DNA of 64,000 nucleotides, from assembly GCF_041729615.1 (NCBI RefSeq), contig NZ_CP154874.1, positions 563,001-627,000 on the forward strand, read 5' to 3'. The notes under the pieces were generated by a model. It ran no database searches. It was given only the letters and a program-made list of their open reading frames with translations, and was not told the DNA's origin. The translations under genes were made by a program, and so were the position numbers. The stretch's first letter is position 1, and every line of letters starts with the position of its first letter. Positions 7,543 through 19,034 of the stretch are shown here, one piece after another. Source of the DNA: Pseudomonas alcaligenes. Lineage in GTDB: Bacteria > Pseudomonadota > Gammaproteobacteria > Pseudomonadales > Pseudomonadaceae.

Positions 7543-8368
7543 GCCCCTGGCGCAGCCAGGCGTCGATCTGCTCGACCACCGTCTGCGGGGCACGCAGCCA
7601 GGCACTGTGCGGGTTCTCCCGCGGCGGCCGGGGCGAAGCCAGCTGCGCCAGCTGCGGTTCGGCCTGGATCAACCGGGCCAGGCCGAGGGTGGAGGCCGGC
7701 GGGGCGAAGTGATCGCCCTCGATCTGGATGAACAGCGAGGCCACCCGGCTGCGCGCCGGCGGTGCCAGGGCCAGCCCCAGGTGACGGTAGTCGCCGCTGA
7801 AGGCCACCCGCCCCCAGTTGCGCATCAGCGAGCGCGCCTCCTGGCCGCCGAAGCCCAGGCGCCGTCCCGGCAGGTAGCCGAGCACGCTGACGATCAGGCC
7901 GAACAGCAACGCCACGCTCGGCGTGAGCAGGCGCCGCGAACCGGACCAGTGGCGGTAGTGGATATTGCCGCAGGCCACGCCGATCACCGGCACCGGGCTG
8001 TCCGGGTTGGCCGCCGCATAGAGGGTGGCGATGTGTCCGCCGAGGCTGTGCCCGAGCAGCACTGGCGCCGCCTCCGGAAAATGCCGGCGGGCCAGGTCGA
8101 GCAGCTTGGGCAGGAACTCCTCGACCAGCTGGCGATAACCGTAGTCGTGGCGCCAGCCAGGCCGTGGCCGGCTCTCGCCCTGCCCGGGCCAGTCGGCTAC
8201 CAGCACGTTGTGGCCGGCCGCCACCAGGCGCTGGGCGAGGCCGTCGTACTTGCGCGCGGTCACCCCCAGCGCCGGCAGCACGATCAGGGTGCGGGCAGCC
8301 TGCGGGGCGGCATAGAAGCTGACCGGGCAATGGAACCGGCCAGCGGCGAACTGCAGGGCATCGACCAA
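7514..8368 (-). CDS. Alpha/beta hydrolase
   Basis: This 284-aa cytosolic serine hydrolase of the AB-hydrolase superfamily has the nucleophile elbow GHSLGGH at about residue 111. An early oxyanion region (LPALGVTARKYDGLAQRL) and a late GDHFAPP segment carry candidate acid and base residues. The only good start is TTG at 8368, preceded by AGAGGAG. The monoglyceride-lipase-like layout (Hydrolase_4) fits, but the substrate is unknown. Its stop lies inside the 3' end of the convergent MAPEG gene. Confidence 0.82.
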   Translation of the reverse strand: MVDALQFAAGRFHCPVSFYAAPQAARTLIVLPALGVTARKYDGLAQRLVAAGHNVLVADWPGQGESRPRPGWRHDYGYRQLVEEFLPKLLDLARRHFPEAAPVLLGHSLGGHIATLYAAANPDSPVPVIGVACGNIHYRHWSGSRRLLTPSVALLFGLIVSVLGYLPGRRLGFGGQEARSLMRNWGRVAFSGDYRHLGLALAPPARSRVASLFIQIEGDHFAPPASTLGLARLIQAEPQLAQLASPRPPRENPHSAWLRAPQTVVEQIDAWLRQGLSAGSVAAG

Positions 8369-8438
8369 GGCGAGCGCTCCTCTGACTGCTATGGCGGCGA
8401 AAATAGAGCAAATGCTCTAGCTGCGCCAGCCCCGCCGC

Positions 8439-8921
8439 TCAGCAGTCGCTCGCGTCGAGAAACAGCTGCGCCAGCTGCTCGATGCCGGCCTGATCCTCGG
8501 CGCTGAAACGCGCCAGGTGCGGGCTGTCCAGATCGAGCACGCCGATCAGCCGGCCGTCCTTGACCAGCGGCACCACCAGCTCGCTGTTGGAGGCGCTGTC
8601 GCAGGCGATATGACCGGGAAAGGCATGCACGTCGGCCACGCGCTGGGTCTGCCGGCTGCTCGCCGCCGCACCGCACACGCCGCGGCCGAAGGGAATGCGC
8701 ACGCAGGCCACCTTGCCCTGGAAGGGCCCGAGGACCAGCTGCTCGTCGCGGTTCAGGTAGAAGCCGGCCCAGTTCAGGCCCTCCAGCTCATGGAACAAGA
8801 AGGCGCAGAACTGCGCGGCGTTGGCGATGAAGTCGCGCTCGCCGGCCAGCAACGCCTCCAGCTGGGCGGCCAGCAGCGCATAGCCCGTGCGCCCGGCTCC
8901 GGCCTGCTGCAGGTCGATCAT
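8439..8921 (-). CDS. msrC: Free methionine-(R)-sulfoxide reductase (GAF domain)
   Basis: This 160-aa single-GAF-domain protein is of the YebR/fRMsr type, which reduces free Met-R-sulfoxide with thioredoxin. The three cysteines expected for catalysis and resolution are present in KVACVRIPFGRGVCGAA and HIACDSASNSELVVPL. Length and motifs match the family closely. It overlaps the DUF815 ATPase gene by 4 nt (ATGA), so the pair is co-transcribed. A second methionine sulfoxide reductase, msrB, lies 5 kb away. Confidence 0.9.
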   Translation of the reverse strand: MIDLQQAGAGRTGYALLAAQLEALLAGERDFIANAAQFCAFLFHELEGLNWAGFYLNRDEQLVLGPFQGKVACVRIPFGRGVCGAAASSRQTQRVADVHAFPGHIACDSASNSELVVPLVKDGRLIGVLDLDSPHLARFSAEDQAGIEQLAQLFLDASDC

Positions 8922-9808
8922 CGCGCCGCCTCCAGCAATTGCTGGCCGACCCAGCTGCGGGCGAACTGATAGGCGCAGCGGCCATTGCGGTTGCCCCGCC
9001 CCAGCGCCCAGCGGATGGCGAGGACTTCCAGCTCATGGCTCCACTGCCACTGCAGGCCGGCCTGGCGCGCCAGCACTGTGATCCAGTGGCGCACCACGGC
9101 GAGGAAGTGCTCCTGGGTGAAGGGATAGAAGGAGATCCACAGGCCGAAGCGGTCGGACAGGGCGATCTTGTCCTCGATCGCCTCGCTGGGGTGCAGCTCG
9201 CCATCGACCATGCGGCTGTCCAGGTTGTCGCTCTCCTTCTCCGGCAGCAGGTGGCGGCGGTTCGAGGTGGCATACAGCAGCACGTTGTCCGGCGCGCGCT
9301 CCAGCGAGCCGTCCAGCACGCTCTTGAGCACCCGGTAGTCGCCCTCGCCGGACTCGAAGGAGAGGTCGTCGCAGAACAGCACGAAGCGCTGCGGCAGGCC
9401 GATCAGGGCATCCACCACCCTGGGCAGGTCGGCCAGATGGTCGCGCTCGATCTCGATCAGGCGCAGGCCGCCGCGGGCATGCTCGGCCAGCAGCGCACGC
9501 ACCAGCGACGACTTGCCGGTGCCACGCGCGCCCCACAGCAGCGCGTGGTTGGCCGGCAGCCCGGCGACGAACTGGCGGGTGTTGCGCGCCAGCTGCTCGC
9601 GCTGGGCATCGACGCCGACCAGGTCGTCCAGGCTCAGGTCCAGGCTGACCTTGAGCGGCTGCAGATAGCCGGCACGCCCCTCGCGCTGCCAGCGCGCGGC
9701 GATCACCTGCTGCCAGTCCAGCTCGACACGCTCGGCCGGCAGCAGCGGCTCGATGCGCTGCAGCACACCCTCGGCCCGCTGCAGAAAACTGTTCAATCGG
9801 GAATCCAC
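8918..9808 (-). CDS. DUF815-family P-loop ATPase
   Basis: This 296-aa protein has the AAA-like motifs of the DUF815 family: Walker A WGARGTGKSS (about residue 93), a Walker B-like FVLFCDDLSFE, and the sensor-like YATSNRRHLLPE. It starts with GTG at 9808 behind AAGGAG. The family is widespread in proteobacteria but has no established function; a chaperone- or loader-like ATPase is a guess. It is translationally coupled to msrC downstream and diverges from sagS. Confidence 0.85.
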   Translation of the reverse strand: MDSRLNSFLQRAEGVLQRIEPLLPAERVELDWQQVIAARWQREGRAGYLQPLKVSLDLSLDDLVGVDAQREQLARNTRQFVAGLPANHALLWGARGTGKSSLVRALLAEHARGGLRLIEIERDHLADLPRVVDALIGLPQRFVLFCDDLSFESGEGDYRVLKSVLDGSLERAPDNVLLYATSNRRHLLPEKESDNLDSRMVDGELHPSEAIEDKIALSDRFGLWISFYPFTQEHFLAVVRHWITVLARQAGLQWQWSHELEVLAIRWALGRGNRNGRCAYQFARSWVGQQLLEAAR

Positions 9809-9897
9809 GACTCACTCCTTATATCCGCCCTGCCGGCGCCCAGACACGATGGGCTATGCTTGGCAGGCACCCGCAAAGGACCAGAACGCCGCGCCCT

Positions 9898-12199
<2,302 letters not shown>

Positions 12200-12216
<17 letters not shown>

Positions 12217-12667
12217 CCAGGCTCAGCAACTGCCCCAGGCCCTGGCGCAGGCCCTCCAGTTGCGCCACGTCGATGCCGCTGTCGCACAGCAGGCGCTCCT
12301 TCAACGGCAACACCCGCGCCTTGAGCGCCAGCCCCTGCTCGCTCAGGGCCAGGCACAGCTCGCGCTCGTCGCTGCTGGAGCGCCGCCGCTGCACCAGGCC
12401 CAGCTGCTCCAGGCGCTTGAGCAGCGGCGTGAGGGTGCCGGAGTCGAGCATCAGGCGCTCGCCCAGGGCCTTGACCGTGGCCTGCTCGGGCGGTTCGGCC
12501 TGCCACTCCCAGAGCACCAGCATCACCAGGTACTGCGGGTAGGTCAGGCCGAGCTCGTCGAGCATCGGCTTGTAGCCACGGATCACCGCGCGCGAGGCGG
12601 CATACAGCTTGAAGCACAGCTGGTTGTCCAGCCGCAGCTGCGCTTCGCCGTCGAGGCTCCGGCTCAT
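12200..12667 (-). CDS. ospR: MarR/OhrR-family redox regulator OspR
   Basis: This 155-aa winged-helix repressor has the reactive peroxidatic Cys18 in NQLCFKLYAASR, and a second cysteine (LLCDSG) lies near residue 128 as a possible resolving partner. The wing region is ERRRSSSDERE-like (RRRSSSDERELCL). In P. aeruginosa OspR represses its own operon and the adjacent glutathione peroxidase gene and is inactivated by oxidants. Here it is coupled to gpx (ATGA overlap), and a strong palindrome lies upstream of gpx at 13192-13223. Confidence 0.9.
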
Positions 12668-13149
12668 TTCAGCAGTGCTTCGATCTCGCTGGTGAGCTCC
12701 TCGGGCTTGGTGGTCGGCGCGAAGCGCTTGACCTGGCTGCCATCGGCGCTGATCAGGAACTTGGTGAAGTTCCACTTGATGCCCTGGCTGCCGAGCAGGC
12801 CCGGGGCGCGTTTCTTCAGCTGCACGTAGAGCGGGTGAGCAGCGCTGCCGTTGACGTCGATCTTCTTGAACAGCGGGAAGCTGACGCCGAAGTTCAGCTC
12901 GCAGAACTCGCTGATGGCGCCCTCGTCGCCCGGCTCCTGCTTGCCGAACTGGTTGCAGGGGAAGCCCAGCACCACCAGGCCCTTGTCCTTGTACTGCTGC
13001 CAGATGCTCTCCAGGCCCTTGTACTGTGGGGTGAAGCCGCACTTGCTGGCGGTGTTGACCACCAGCACGGCCTTGCCGCCGAAGTCTTTGAGGGTCTTCT
13101 GCTCGCCCTTGATGGTGGTGACCGGGATGTCGAAAAGCTTGTCGCTCAT
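12664..13149 (-). CDS. gpx: Glutathione peroxidase-type thiol peroxidase
   Basis: This 161-aa thioredoxin-fold peroxidase has its catalytic Cys37 in NTASKCGFT, with the partner Gln in GFPCNQFG and Trp in IKWNFTKFL completing the tetrad. A further Cys (SEFCELNFG) may resolve the sulfenic acid, as in thioredoxin-dependent members. The start MSDKLFDIP at 13149 is chosen over the upstream frame because the extension would run through the operator. It is the first gene of the gpx-ospR unit and detoxifies hydroperoxides in the cytosol. Confidence 0.92.
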   Translation of the reverse strand: MSDKLFDIPVTTIKGEQKTLKDFGGKAVLVVNTASKCGFTPQYKGLESIWQQYKDKGLVVLGFPCNQFGKQEPGDEGAISEFCELNFGVSFPLFKKIDVNGSAAHPLYVQLKKRAPGLLGSQGIKWNFTKFLISADGSQVKRFAPTTKPEELTSEIEALLK

Positions 13150-13191
13150 GGCCTGTGGCTCCGTTGGCGGTAAAGGTGCGGCGAATGTAGC

Positions 13192-13223
13192 GAGCAATTG
13201 AATTGCATACAACTCAATTGCTC
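13192..13223. promoter_or_regulatory. Palindromic operator, probably for OspR
   Basis: There are perfect 10-bp arms (GAGCAATTGA at 13192-13201 and TCAATTGCTC at 13214-13223) around 12 AT-rich bp containing ATTGCATAC. It sits 43-74 bp upstream of gpx, in the gap between gpx and msrB. OhrR-type repressors bind AATTG-rich palindromes of this kind. Confidence 0.75.
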
Positions 13224-13269
13224 ACCAATAAGGCCCGCTGATGGGCGGACCTCGGCCCGGATGCCTGCC

Positions 13270-13665
13270 CTACCCGCGCGGCACCAGCTTCAGCGCCACC
13301 GAGTTGATGCAGTAGCGCAGCCCGGTCGGCCGCGGACCGTCGGGGAAGACATGGCCCAGGTGCGCGTCGCACTTGGCGCACTTGACCTCGATGCGGTGCA
13401 TGCCGTGGCTGAAGTCCTCCTTCTCGGCGATCACCTCGCCGTTCACCGGCTGGAAATAGCTGGGCCAGCCGCTGCCGGAGTCGTACTTGGCGTCCGAGTC
13501 GAACAGCGCCTCGCCGCAGCAGGCGCAGTGATACACGCCGGGCACCTTGCTGTCGTGGTATTCGCCGGTGAAGGCACGCTCGGTGCCGCCCAGCCGGCAA
13601 ACATGGAACTGGGCGTCGGAGAGCTCGTCGCGCCAGGCTTCCAGGGGTTTCTCGATCTTTTCCAT
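13270..13665 (-). CDS. msrB: Peptide methionine-(R)-S-oxide reductase MsrB
   Basis: This 131-aa enzyme repairs Met-R-sulfoxide in proteins. Two zinc-binding CxxC pairs ([10 protein letters not shown] and [11 protein letters not shown]), the GSGWPSYF motif and the catalytic cysteine in [11 protein letters not shown] are all present. The start [11 protein letters not shown] at 13665 has GAGG upstream; a long frame upstream is antisense to alaA and is not coding. It lies downstream of nothing on its own strand and is followed by the gpx operator region, grouping it with other oxidant-defence genes. Confidence 0.94.
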   Translation of the reverse strand: MEKIEKPLEAWRDELSDAQFHVCRLGGTERAFTGEYHDSKVPGVYHCACCGEALFDSDAKYDSGSGWPSYFQPVNGEVIAEKEDFSHGMHRIEVKCAKCDAHLGHVFPDGPRPTGLRYCINSVALKLVPRG

Positions 13666-13818
13666 GGAGTACACCTCAGGGGCAGAAAAAAGCCCGAACC
13701 CGATCTTTTCCGGGCCACGGGCCGCACGTATGATGCGTCCCTCTTTGGACGCCAGTCTGTCTGCCGCGTTACAGCCGGCAGGCAGCGCCAGCGGCATCAC
13801 ACATCGGGACACAGCATC

Positions 13819-15030
13819 ATGCAGGTCAGCAAATCGAACAAGCTCGCCAACGTCTGCTACGACATCCGCGGGCCGGTGCTCAAGCACGCCAAGCGCCTGG
13901 AAGAGGAAGGCCACCGCATCCTCAAGCTGAACATCGGCAACCCGGCGCCGTTCGGTTTCGAAGCCCCCGAGGAAATCCTCCAGGACGTCATCCGCAACCT
14001 GCCGACCGCCCAGGGCTACTGCGACTCCAAGGGCCTGTTCAGCGCGCGCAAAGCGGTGATGCAGTACTACCAGCAGAAGCAGGTGGAAGGTGTCGGTATC
14101 GAGGACATCTACCTCGGCAACGGCGTCTCCGAGCTGATCGTGATGTCCATGCAGGCACTGCTCAACAACGGTGACGAGGTGCTGATCCCGGCCCCCGACT
14201 ACCCGCTGTGGACCGCTGCCGTGGCCCTCTCCGGCGGCAAGCCGGTGCACTACCTGTGCGACGAGCAGGCCGGCTGGTTCCCCGACATCGCCGACATCAA
14301 GGCCAAGATCACCCCGAACACCAAGGCCCTGGTGCTGATCAACCCGAACAACCCGACAGGTGCCGTGTACTCCAAGGCGGTGCTGGAGGAGCTGGTGGAA
14401 GTGGCGCGCCAGCACAACCTGGTGCTGTTCTCCGACGAGATCTACGACAAGATACTCTACGACGAGGCCCAGCACATCTCCACCGCCTCGCTGGCGCCGG
14501 ACGTGCTGTGCCTGACCTTCAACGGCCTGTCCAAGAGCTACCGGGTGGCCGGCTTCCGCTCCGGCTGGGTGGCCATCTCCGGCCCGAAACACCGTGCGCA
14601 GAGCTACATCGAGGGCCTGGATATCCTGGCCAACATGCGCCTGTGCGCCAACGTACCGAGCCAGCATGCGATCCAGACCGCACTGGGCGGCTACCAGAGC
14701 ATCAACGACCTGGTGCTGCCCAACGGCCGCCTGCTGGAGCAGCGCAACCGCGCCTGGGAGCTGCTCAACGACATCCCCGGGGTCAGCTGCGTCAAGCCGA
14801 TGGGCGCGCTGTACGCCTTCCCGAAGATCGACCCCAAGGTCTGCCCGATCCACAACGACGAGAAGTTCGTCCTCGACCTGCTGCTCTCCGAGAAGCTGCT
14901 GATCGTCCAGGGCACCGCCTTCAACTGGCCCTGGCCGGACCACTTCCGCGTGGTCACCCTGCCGCGCGTCGACGACCTGGAGCAGGCCATCGGGCGCATC
15001 GGCAACTTCCTCAAGACCTACCGCCAGTAA
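13819..15030 (+). CDS. alaA: Glutamate-pyruvate aminotransferase AlaA-like
   Basis: This 403-aa class I PLP aminotransferase has length and motifs matching Ala[14 protein letters not shown] near residue 36, [22 protein letters not shown] and the lysine Lys239 in [15 protein letters not shown]. It transfers amino groups from glutamate to pyruvate. ATG 13819 follows the divergent promoter with msrB. The small gene at 15035 begins 4 nt after its stop, so the two are co-transcribed. This is the second alanine-type transaminase in the window after alaC. Confidence 0.9.
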   Translation: MQVSKSNKLANVCYDIRGPVLKHAKRLEEEGHRILKLNIGNPAPFGFEAPEEILQDVIRNLPTAQGYCDSKGLFSARKAVMQYYQQKQVEGVGIEDIYLGNGVSELIVMSMQALLNNGDEVLIPAPDYPLWTAAVALSGGKPVHYLCDEQAGWFPDIADIKAKITPNTKALVLINPNNPTGAVYSKAVLEELVEVARQHNLVLFSDEIYDKILYDEAQHISTASLAPDVLCLTFNGLSKSYRVAGFRSGWVAISGPKHRAQSYIEGLDILANMRLCANVPSQHAIQTALGGYQSINDLVLPNGRLLEQRNRAWELLNDIPGVSCVKPMGALYAFPKIDPKVCPIHNDEKFVLDLLLSEKLLIVQGTAFNWPWPDHFRVVTLPRVDDLEQAIGRIGNFLKTYRQ

Positions 15031-15034
15031 GTCC

Positions 15035-15487
15035 ATGGACCTGCAGATCGACGAGTTCTACAAGGATGCCGCCAGCGGAATGCTGCTGCTCTACCAGGCC
15101 TTCCCGCGCAAGGTAGCGCTGTACGTGGAAGACCTGATCGGCCGCGAGGAACCCGACGAGTTCGGCCTGCCCAGCAAACGCCACCAGGCCTGCCTGGGCG
15201 CCCTGCTGTGGCTGGCCGAGGAAGGCTACATCCGCTTCGACTCGACCATCGCCTACGACGCCCTGGATCAGGCCGTGCTCACCGAGAAGGGTTTCCTGCG
15301 CCTGTCGCGCGGCATTGCCCACGCCCTGCCTCAGGGCGATGCCCTGCCGCCCAGCGTGCGGCGCGTGCACGCCACCCTCGCCTGGCAGCTGCGCGAAGCA
15401 CTCGCCCAGCACAACAGCGAGAAGGTCGCGCGCCTCACTCGCCAGCTGTTCGAAAGCGCTCTAAATCAGGCCAGCGACATAGTTTGA
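15035..15487 (+). CDS. Conserved hypothetical protein, 150 aa
   Basis: This acidic cytosolic protein has no signal or membrane segment, with helical predicted character ([38 protein letters not shown]). Its position between alaA and htpX is conserved in Pseudomonas, but I know no function. The middle part ([17 protein letters not shown], followed by [13 protein letters not shown]) resembles a winged-helix: a helix, then short strands ending in a 'LTEKG' turn like that in MarR/PadR wings. So a DNA-binding-like fold is possible but unproven. Confidence 0.8.
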   Translation: MDLQIDEFYKDAASGMLLLYQAFPRKVALYVEDLIGREEPDEFGLPSKRHQACLGALLWLAEEGYIRFDSTIAYDALDQAVLTEKGFLRLSRGIAHALPQGDALPPSVRRVHATLAWQLREALAQHNSEKVARLTRQLFESALNQASDIV

Positions 15488-15500
15488 AATAGTGCCTTGG

Positions 15501-15529
15501 TTGAACCCGCCACGGGCCAACCTTATATA
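15501..15529 (+). promoter_or_regulatory. Candidate htpX promoter
   Basis: TTGAAC (15501-15506) and TATATA (15524-15529) are separated by exactly 17 bp, 47 bp upstream of the htpX start. The -35 also resembles the heat-shock -35 core (CTTGAA), but no matching heat-shock -10 is seen. Confidence 0.5.
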
Positions 15530-15575
15530 GCTCGCATACTTAGACCGTCTCTCGCCTGAGGAGAAGCTTCACACC

Positions 15576-16448
15576 ATGATGCGCATAGTGTTGTTCGTGG
15601 CCACCAACCTGGCGGTCCTGCTGATCGCCAGCGTCACCCTGAAAGTGCTCGGGGTCGATCGCTTCACCGGCCAGAACTACGGCAGCCTGCTGGCGTTCTG
15701 TGCCGTCTTCGGCTTCGTCGGCTCCTTCATCTCGCTGTTCCTCTCCAAGTGGATGGCGAAGATGAGCACCGGCACCGAGATCATCACCCAGCCGCGTACC
15801 CGCCACGAGCAGTGGCTGCTGCAGACCGTCGAGGAGCTGTCGCGCGAGGCCGGCATCAAGATGCCGGAAGTGGGCATCTTCCCCGCCTACGAATCCAACG
15901 CCTTTGCCACCGGCTGGAATCGCAACGACGCCCTGGTGGCCGTCAGCCAGGGCCTGCTGGAGCGTTTCTCGCCGGACGAAGTGCGCGCCGTACTGGCCCA
16001 CGAGATCGGCCACGTGGCCAACGGCGACATGGTCACCCTGGCGATGATCCAGGGCGTGGTGAACACCTTCGTGATGTTCTTCGCGCGCATCTTCGGCAAC
16101 TTCGTCGACAAGGTGATCCTGAAGAACGAGGAAGGCCAGGGCATCGGCTACTTCATCGCGACCATCTTCGCCGAGCTGGTTCTGGGCATCCTGGCCAGCA
16201 TCATCGTCATGTGGTTCTCCCGTCGCCGCGAGTTCAAGGCCGACGACGCCGGCGCCCGCCTGGCCGGCACTGGCGCCATGATCGCCGCCCTGGAGCGCCT
16301 GCGTGCCGAACAGGGCGTGCCGGTGCACATGCCCAGCAGCATGACCGCCTTCGGCATCAACGGTGGCCTGAAGAACGGCCTGGCCGGCCTGCTGATGACC
16401 CACCCGCCGCTGGAAGACCGCATCGAGGCCCTGCGCCGCCGCGGCTGA
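15576..16448 (+). CDS. htpX: Membrane zinc metalloprotease HtpX
   Basis: This 290-aa inner-membrane M48 protease degrades misfolded membrane proteins. Two N-terminal hydrophobic segments (residues 3-25 and about 37-57) precede the catalytic domain. The HEIGH zinc motif is His142-Glu143-x-x-His146, followed by NGD, and the third ligand Glu is in [13 protein letters not shown]. Two further hydrophobic stretches flank VIL-NEEGQG. It is monocistronic, with its own promoter and a strong terminator. Confidence 0.95.
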   Translation: MMRIVLFVATNLAVLLIASVTLKVLGVDRFTGQNYGSLLAFCAVFGFVGSFISLFLSKWMAKMSTGTEIITQPRTRHEQWLLQTVEELSREAGIKMPEVGIFPAYESNAFATGWNRNDALVAVSQGLLERFSPDEVRAVLAHEIGHVANGDMVTLAMIQGVVNTFVMFFARIFGNFVDKVILKNEEGQGIGYFIATIFAELVLGILASIIVMWFSRRREFKADDAGARLAGTGAMIAALERLRAEQGVPVHMPSSMTAFGINGGLKNGLAGLLMTHPPLEDRIEALRRRG

Positions 16449-16463
16449 TCGCAGCCTCCACTG

Positions 16464-16497
16464 ACAAGGGCGACCCCAGGGTCGCCCTTGTGCTTTC
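16464..16497 (+). terminator. Intrinsic terminator after htpX
   Basis: A 12-bp perfect stem (ACAAGGGCGACC with GGTCGCCCTTGT) has a 4-nt loop and is followed by GCTTTCT. Confidence 0.85.
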
Positions 16498-16599
16498 TGG
16501 GCCACGACCGTTCCACGGATTCGATCACTCAGGCGCAAAACCTGCGTTATTCATCGAAGCCGGGCCGTAGGACAATGGTGCCAGACAGAGGAGAACGCC

Positions 16600-17367
16600 A
16601 TGCTGCCCAGCCTGTTCATTTCCCACGGTGCCCCCATGCTCGCCCTGGAGCCAGGTGCCAGCGGCCCCGCCCTGGCCGGCCTGGCCGCGGCGCTGCCACG
16701 CCCGCGCGCGGTGCTGGTGGTGTCCGCGCACTGGGAAAGCCATGGGCTGCTGGTCGGCAGCGCGCCCCAGCCGCGCACCTGGCACGACTTCGGCGGCTTC
16801 CCCGCCGCGCTGTATGCCGTGCAGTACCCCGCACCGGGTGCACCACAGCTGGCGCAGCAGGTTCGCCAGCTGCTGGTCGACGCCGGCCTGCCGGCCGAGC
16901 TGGACGAGCAGCGCCCGCGCGATCATGGCGCCTGGGTGCCGCTCATGCTGATGTACCCCGCCGCCGACATCCCGGTCGTGCAACTGTCCCTGCCCAGTCA
17001 TGCCGGCCCTGCCCAGCAGGTTCGCATCGGCCAGGCACTGCGCGCTTTGCGCGAACAGGATGTGCTGCTGGTCGGCTCCGGCAGCATCACCCACAACCTG
17101 GGCGAGCTGGACTGGCGCGCCGGCCCCGAGGTGATCACGCCCTGGGCCGGCGAGTTCCGCGACTGGATGGTGACCAGGCTGCAGCAGGACGACCGCCCCG
17201 CCCTGCTCGACTATCGCCGCCAGGCCCCGCACGCCGTACGCAACCATCCCACGGACGAGCACCTGCTGCCGCTGTTCTTCGCCCTGGGAGCCGGCGAGCG
17301 TTTCGGGCTGGTCCACAGCGGCTTCACCTACGGCGCCCTGGGGATGGATGTCTACCGTTTCGACTGA
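16600..17367 (+). CDS. ygiD: LigB/YgiD-type extradiol dioxygenase (4,5-DOPA dioxygenase-like)
   Basis: This 255-aa cytosolic non-haem metal enzyme belongs to the class III extradiol dioxygenase superfamily. The metal-site pattern is visible: FISHGAPM at the N-terminus, VVSAHWESHG, RDHGAWVPL and GSITHNL. YgiD opens the ring of DOPA-like catechols in vitro and the physiological substrate is unclear. The start has AGAGGAGA. It stands alone after the htpX terminator, so regulation is independent. Confidence 0.87.
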   Translation: MLPSLFISHGAPMLALEPGASGPALAGLAAALPRPRAVLVVSAHWESHGLLVGSAPQPRTWHDFGGFPAALYAVQYPAPGAPQLAQQVRQLLVDAGLPAELDEQRPRDHGAWVPLMLMYPAADIPVVQLSLPSHAGPAQQVRIGQALRALREQDVLLVGSGSITHNLGELDWRAGPEVITPWAGEFRDWMVTRLQQDDRPALLDYRRQAPHAVRNHPTDEHLLPLFFALGAGERFGLVHSGFTYGALGMDVYRFD

Positions 17368-17442
17368 ACGGCAAGCCACTGAAATAAAAAGGAAATGGCC
17401 TTCGCCTAAGCTGCCGGCAATTTTCCAGCAAGGCCGTCAGAC

Positions 17443-17646
17443 ATGCGCGCGACACGCACCCTCCGCAAGACCCTCGACCTGGTCGCCAGCCACAACGAGG
17501 ACGCCGCCCTGGCCGTGATGCGCGCCGCCGAGCGCACCGGCGACGAGGTCCTGCGCCAGCAGTTGCTCAACGTCATCCATCGCCTCAACCAGGATGCCTG
17601 CGAGCTGCGCAGCGTGCGCGAGCAGATGCAGCCCAAGCTCGCCTGA
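17443..17646 (+). CDS. Small hypothetical helical protein, 67 aa
   Basis: The whole 67-aa product (MRATRTLRKTLDLVASHNED...) is predicted as two amphipathic helices separated near TGDE, basic at the N-terminus and without a signal. Codon use is GC3-rich like its neighbours, and the frame is uninterrupted between two intergenic gaps, which supports coding. The ribosome-binding site is weak (AGCAAGG about 11 nt upstream). I do not recognise a family. Confidence 0.6.
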   Translation: MRATRTLRKTLDLVASHNEDAALAVMRAAERTGDEVLRQQLLNVIHRLNQDACELRSVREQMQPKLA

Positions 17647-17751
17647 GCCACGTCGCGGCAGAGTCCGGCGCCCGCCCGAGCAGCGAAGCACTAGGTGAAT
17701 GGAACGAAAAACCGTAGAGTAGCCGCAGTCCAAGGATCGGGAATCTTCGCC

Positions 17752-18150
17752 ATGTTCGCCAAACTGCTGGTTACCGTCGGTATCGTCTTCTATGCCCTGG
17801 TGGTGCCGATCTTCGAGATCAACGCCAGCCACGTGTTCAACCCGCACTGGACACCACATGCCCGCCTGCACGAGGTCTGGCAGCTGGCCACCAACTGCGC
17901 CCTGGGCGCCTTCAGCCTGTGGCTGGTCTGGTTCAGGAGCGAGATTCGCCTGAGCAGCCTGATCACCCTGTTCGTCACCGGCGGCTTCCTCCTCGCCTAC
18001 GCCCTGCGCGACTACTACGACGGCTCCATGGTGCTGTCCGACGGCTCGGAAAAGCTGATCCTCGGCATCAACCTGGGCCTGTTCGCCTACAGCCTGGCCA
18101 TTGCCCTGGCGGCCCTCGCGGTGCTCATCGACAGGCGCCGGCAGGCTTAG
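17752..18150 (+). CDS. Small integral membrane protein, 132 aa
   Basis: Four hydrophobic segments are visible (KLLVTVGIVFYALVVPIFEI, CALGAFSLWLVWF, LSSLITLFVTGGFLLAYAL, NLGLFAYSLAIALAALAVLI), so it is an inner-membrane protein. The start at 17752 gives a proper N-terminal membrane segment; an extension to 17695 adds a basic, signal-less stretch and is less likely. No known domain is recognised. Its 3' end overlaps the convergent hydrolase gene by 4 bp. Confidence 0.7.
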   Translation: MFAKLLVTVGIVFYALVVPIFEINASHVFNPHWTPHARLHEVWQLATNCALGAFSLWLVWFRSEIRLSSLITLFVTGGFLLAYALRDYYDGSMVLSDGSEKLILGINLGLFAYSLAIALAALAVLIDRRRQA

Positions 18151-19034
18151 CCGGCCCGGGCGGCGAGGAAGTCGGCGAAGAACAACTCGGCGCGGTTGCA
18201 CAGAATCGACAGGTGCCCCTCCTCCGCAAAGAAGCGATAGCGCGCCTGTGACAGCTCGCGCGCCATGTGTTCGGCCAGGGCCGGCGGCACATTGCGATCC
18301 TGACCGCCCTGGTACAGGTACACCGGCATGTCGATCTCGGCCAATTCGAAGCCGCGTGCAGTGGCGACCAGGCGCACCTCCTGCTGAACCCCGGCAATGC
18401 CCGGGTGATAGGCCTCGGCCAGGCTTAGGGCGAACTGCTCGGCCAGCTCCGGGTGCTCGCCGATGAAACGCCGATCCGGCGGCGTCATCATCCCCGCCAG
18501 GCGCTGCACTGCCAGCAGCGGATCGCGCCGAAACAGACGTCGGTCGAGGCCGAGCAAAGGGGCGGTCAGTGCCGGATGCAGGCGGGCCAGGCCGAACAGC
18601 AGCCGGAGTGCCGGATGCTGGCCGCGGCGCAGCGCCGGGCTATCCATCGGCCCCATGCCCGCCACCAGCCCGACATAGCCGAGACGCTCGCGCAAGCGCA
18701 GCGCACAGGCCAGGGCATAGGGACCACCGCAGGAAATGCCGAGCACACCAAAGCGCACCAGGCCGAGGTGATCAGCCAGCTGCGCCACGTCTTCGCTCCA
18801 GGCCAGGACACTGCGCCGCGGGCTGGGGCTGGAACGGCCAACGCCGGGGCGATCGGCGGCGATCAGGCGCACGCCGAGCCGGCGCGCCGGTTCGTCCAGC
18901 AACCCGGCCTGCAGGCGGCAACCGGGCAGGCCGTGGAACACCAGCAATGGCGCCCCATCGACATGGCCATACTGCTGATAGCCCAGGGTGCGACCATCCT
19001 TGAGCTCAAGCAGGGCGAAAGACTCACGGCTCAT
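18147..19034 (-). CDS. Alpha/beta hydrolase with GxSCGG elbow
   Basis: This 295-aa AB-hydrolase has an HGLPGCR oxyanion segment near residue 34, an ADRPGVGRSSP strand-loop and the nucleophile in GISCGGPYA (about residue 100). The usual GxSxG is met as G-I-S-C-G. A late EEGHLSIL segment carries the catalytic His. It is cytosolic. It overlaps the upstream thioesterase gene by 4 nt (ATGA), forming a two-gene unit that may process acyl or ester substrates; that is inference. Confidence 0.82.
   Translation of the reverse strand: MSRESFALLELKDGRTLGYQQYGHVDGAPLLVFHGLPGCRLQAGLLDEPARRLGVRLIAADRPGVGRSSPSPRRSVLAWSEDVAQLADHLGLVRFGVLGISCGGPYALACALRLRERLGYVGLVAGMGPMDSPALRRGQHPALRLLFGLARLHPALTAPLLGLDRRLFRRDPLLAVQRLAGMMTPPDRRFIGEHPELAEQFALSLAEAYHPGIAGVQQEVRLVATARGFELAEIDMPVYLYQGGQDRNVPPALAEHMARELSQARYRFFAEEGHLSILCNRAELFFADFLAARAG

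Noticed and set aside
13198..13818. Long in-frame extension of alaA
   Set aside because: It is antisense to msrB, which has all catalytic and zinc motifs; the family start of AlaA is at 13819.
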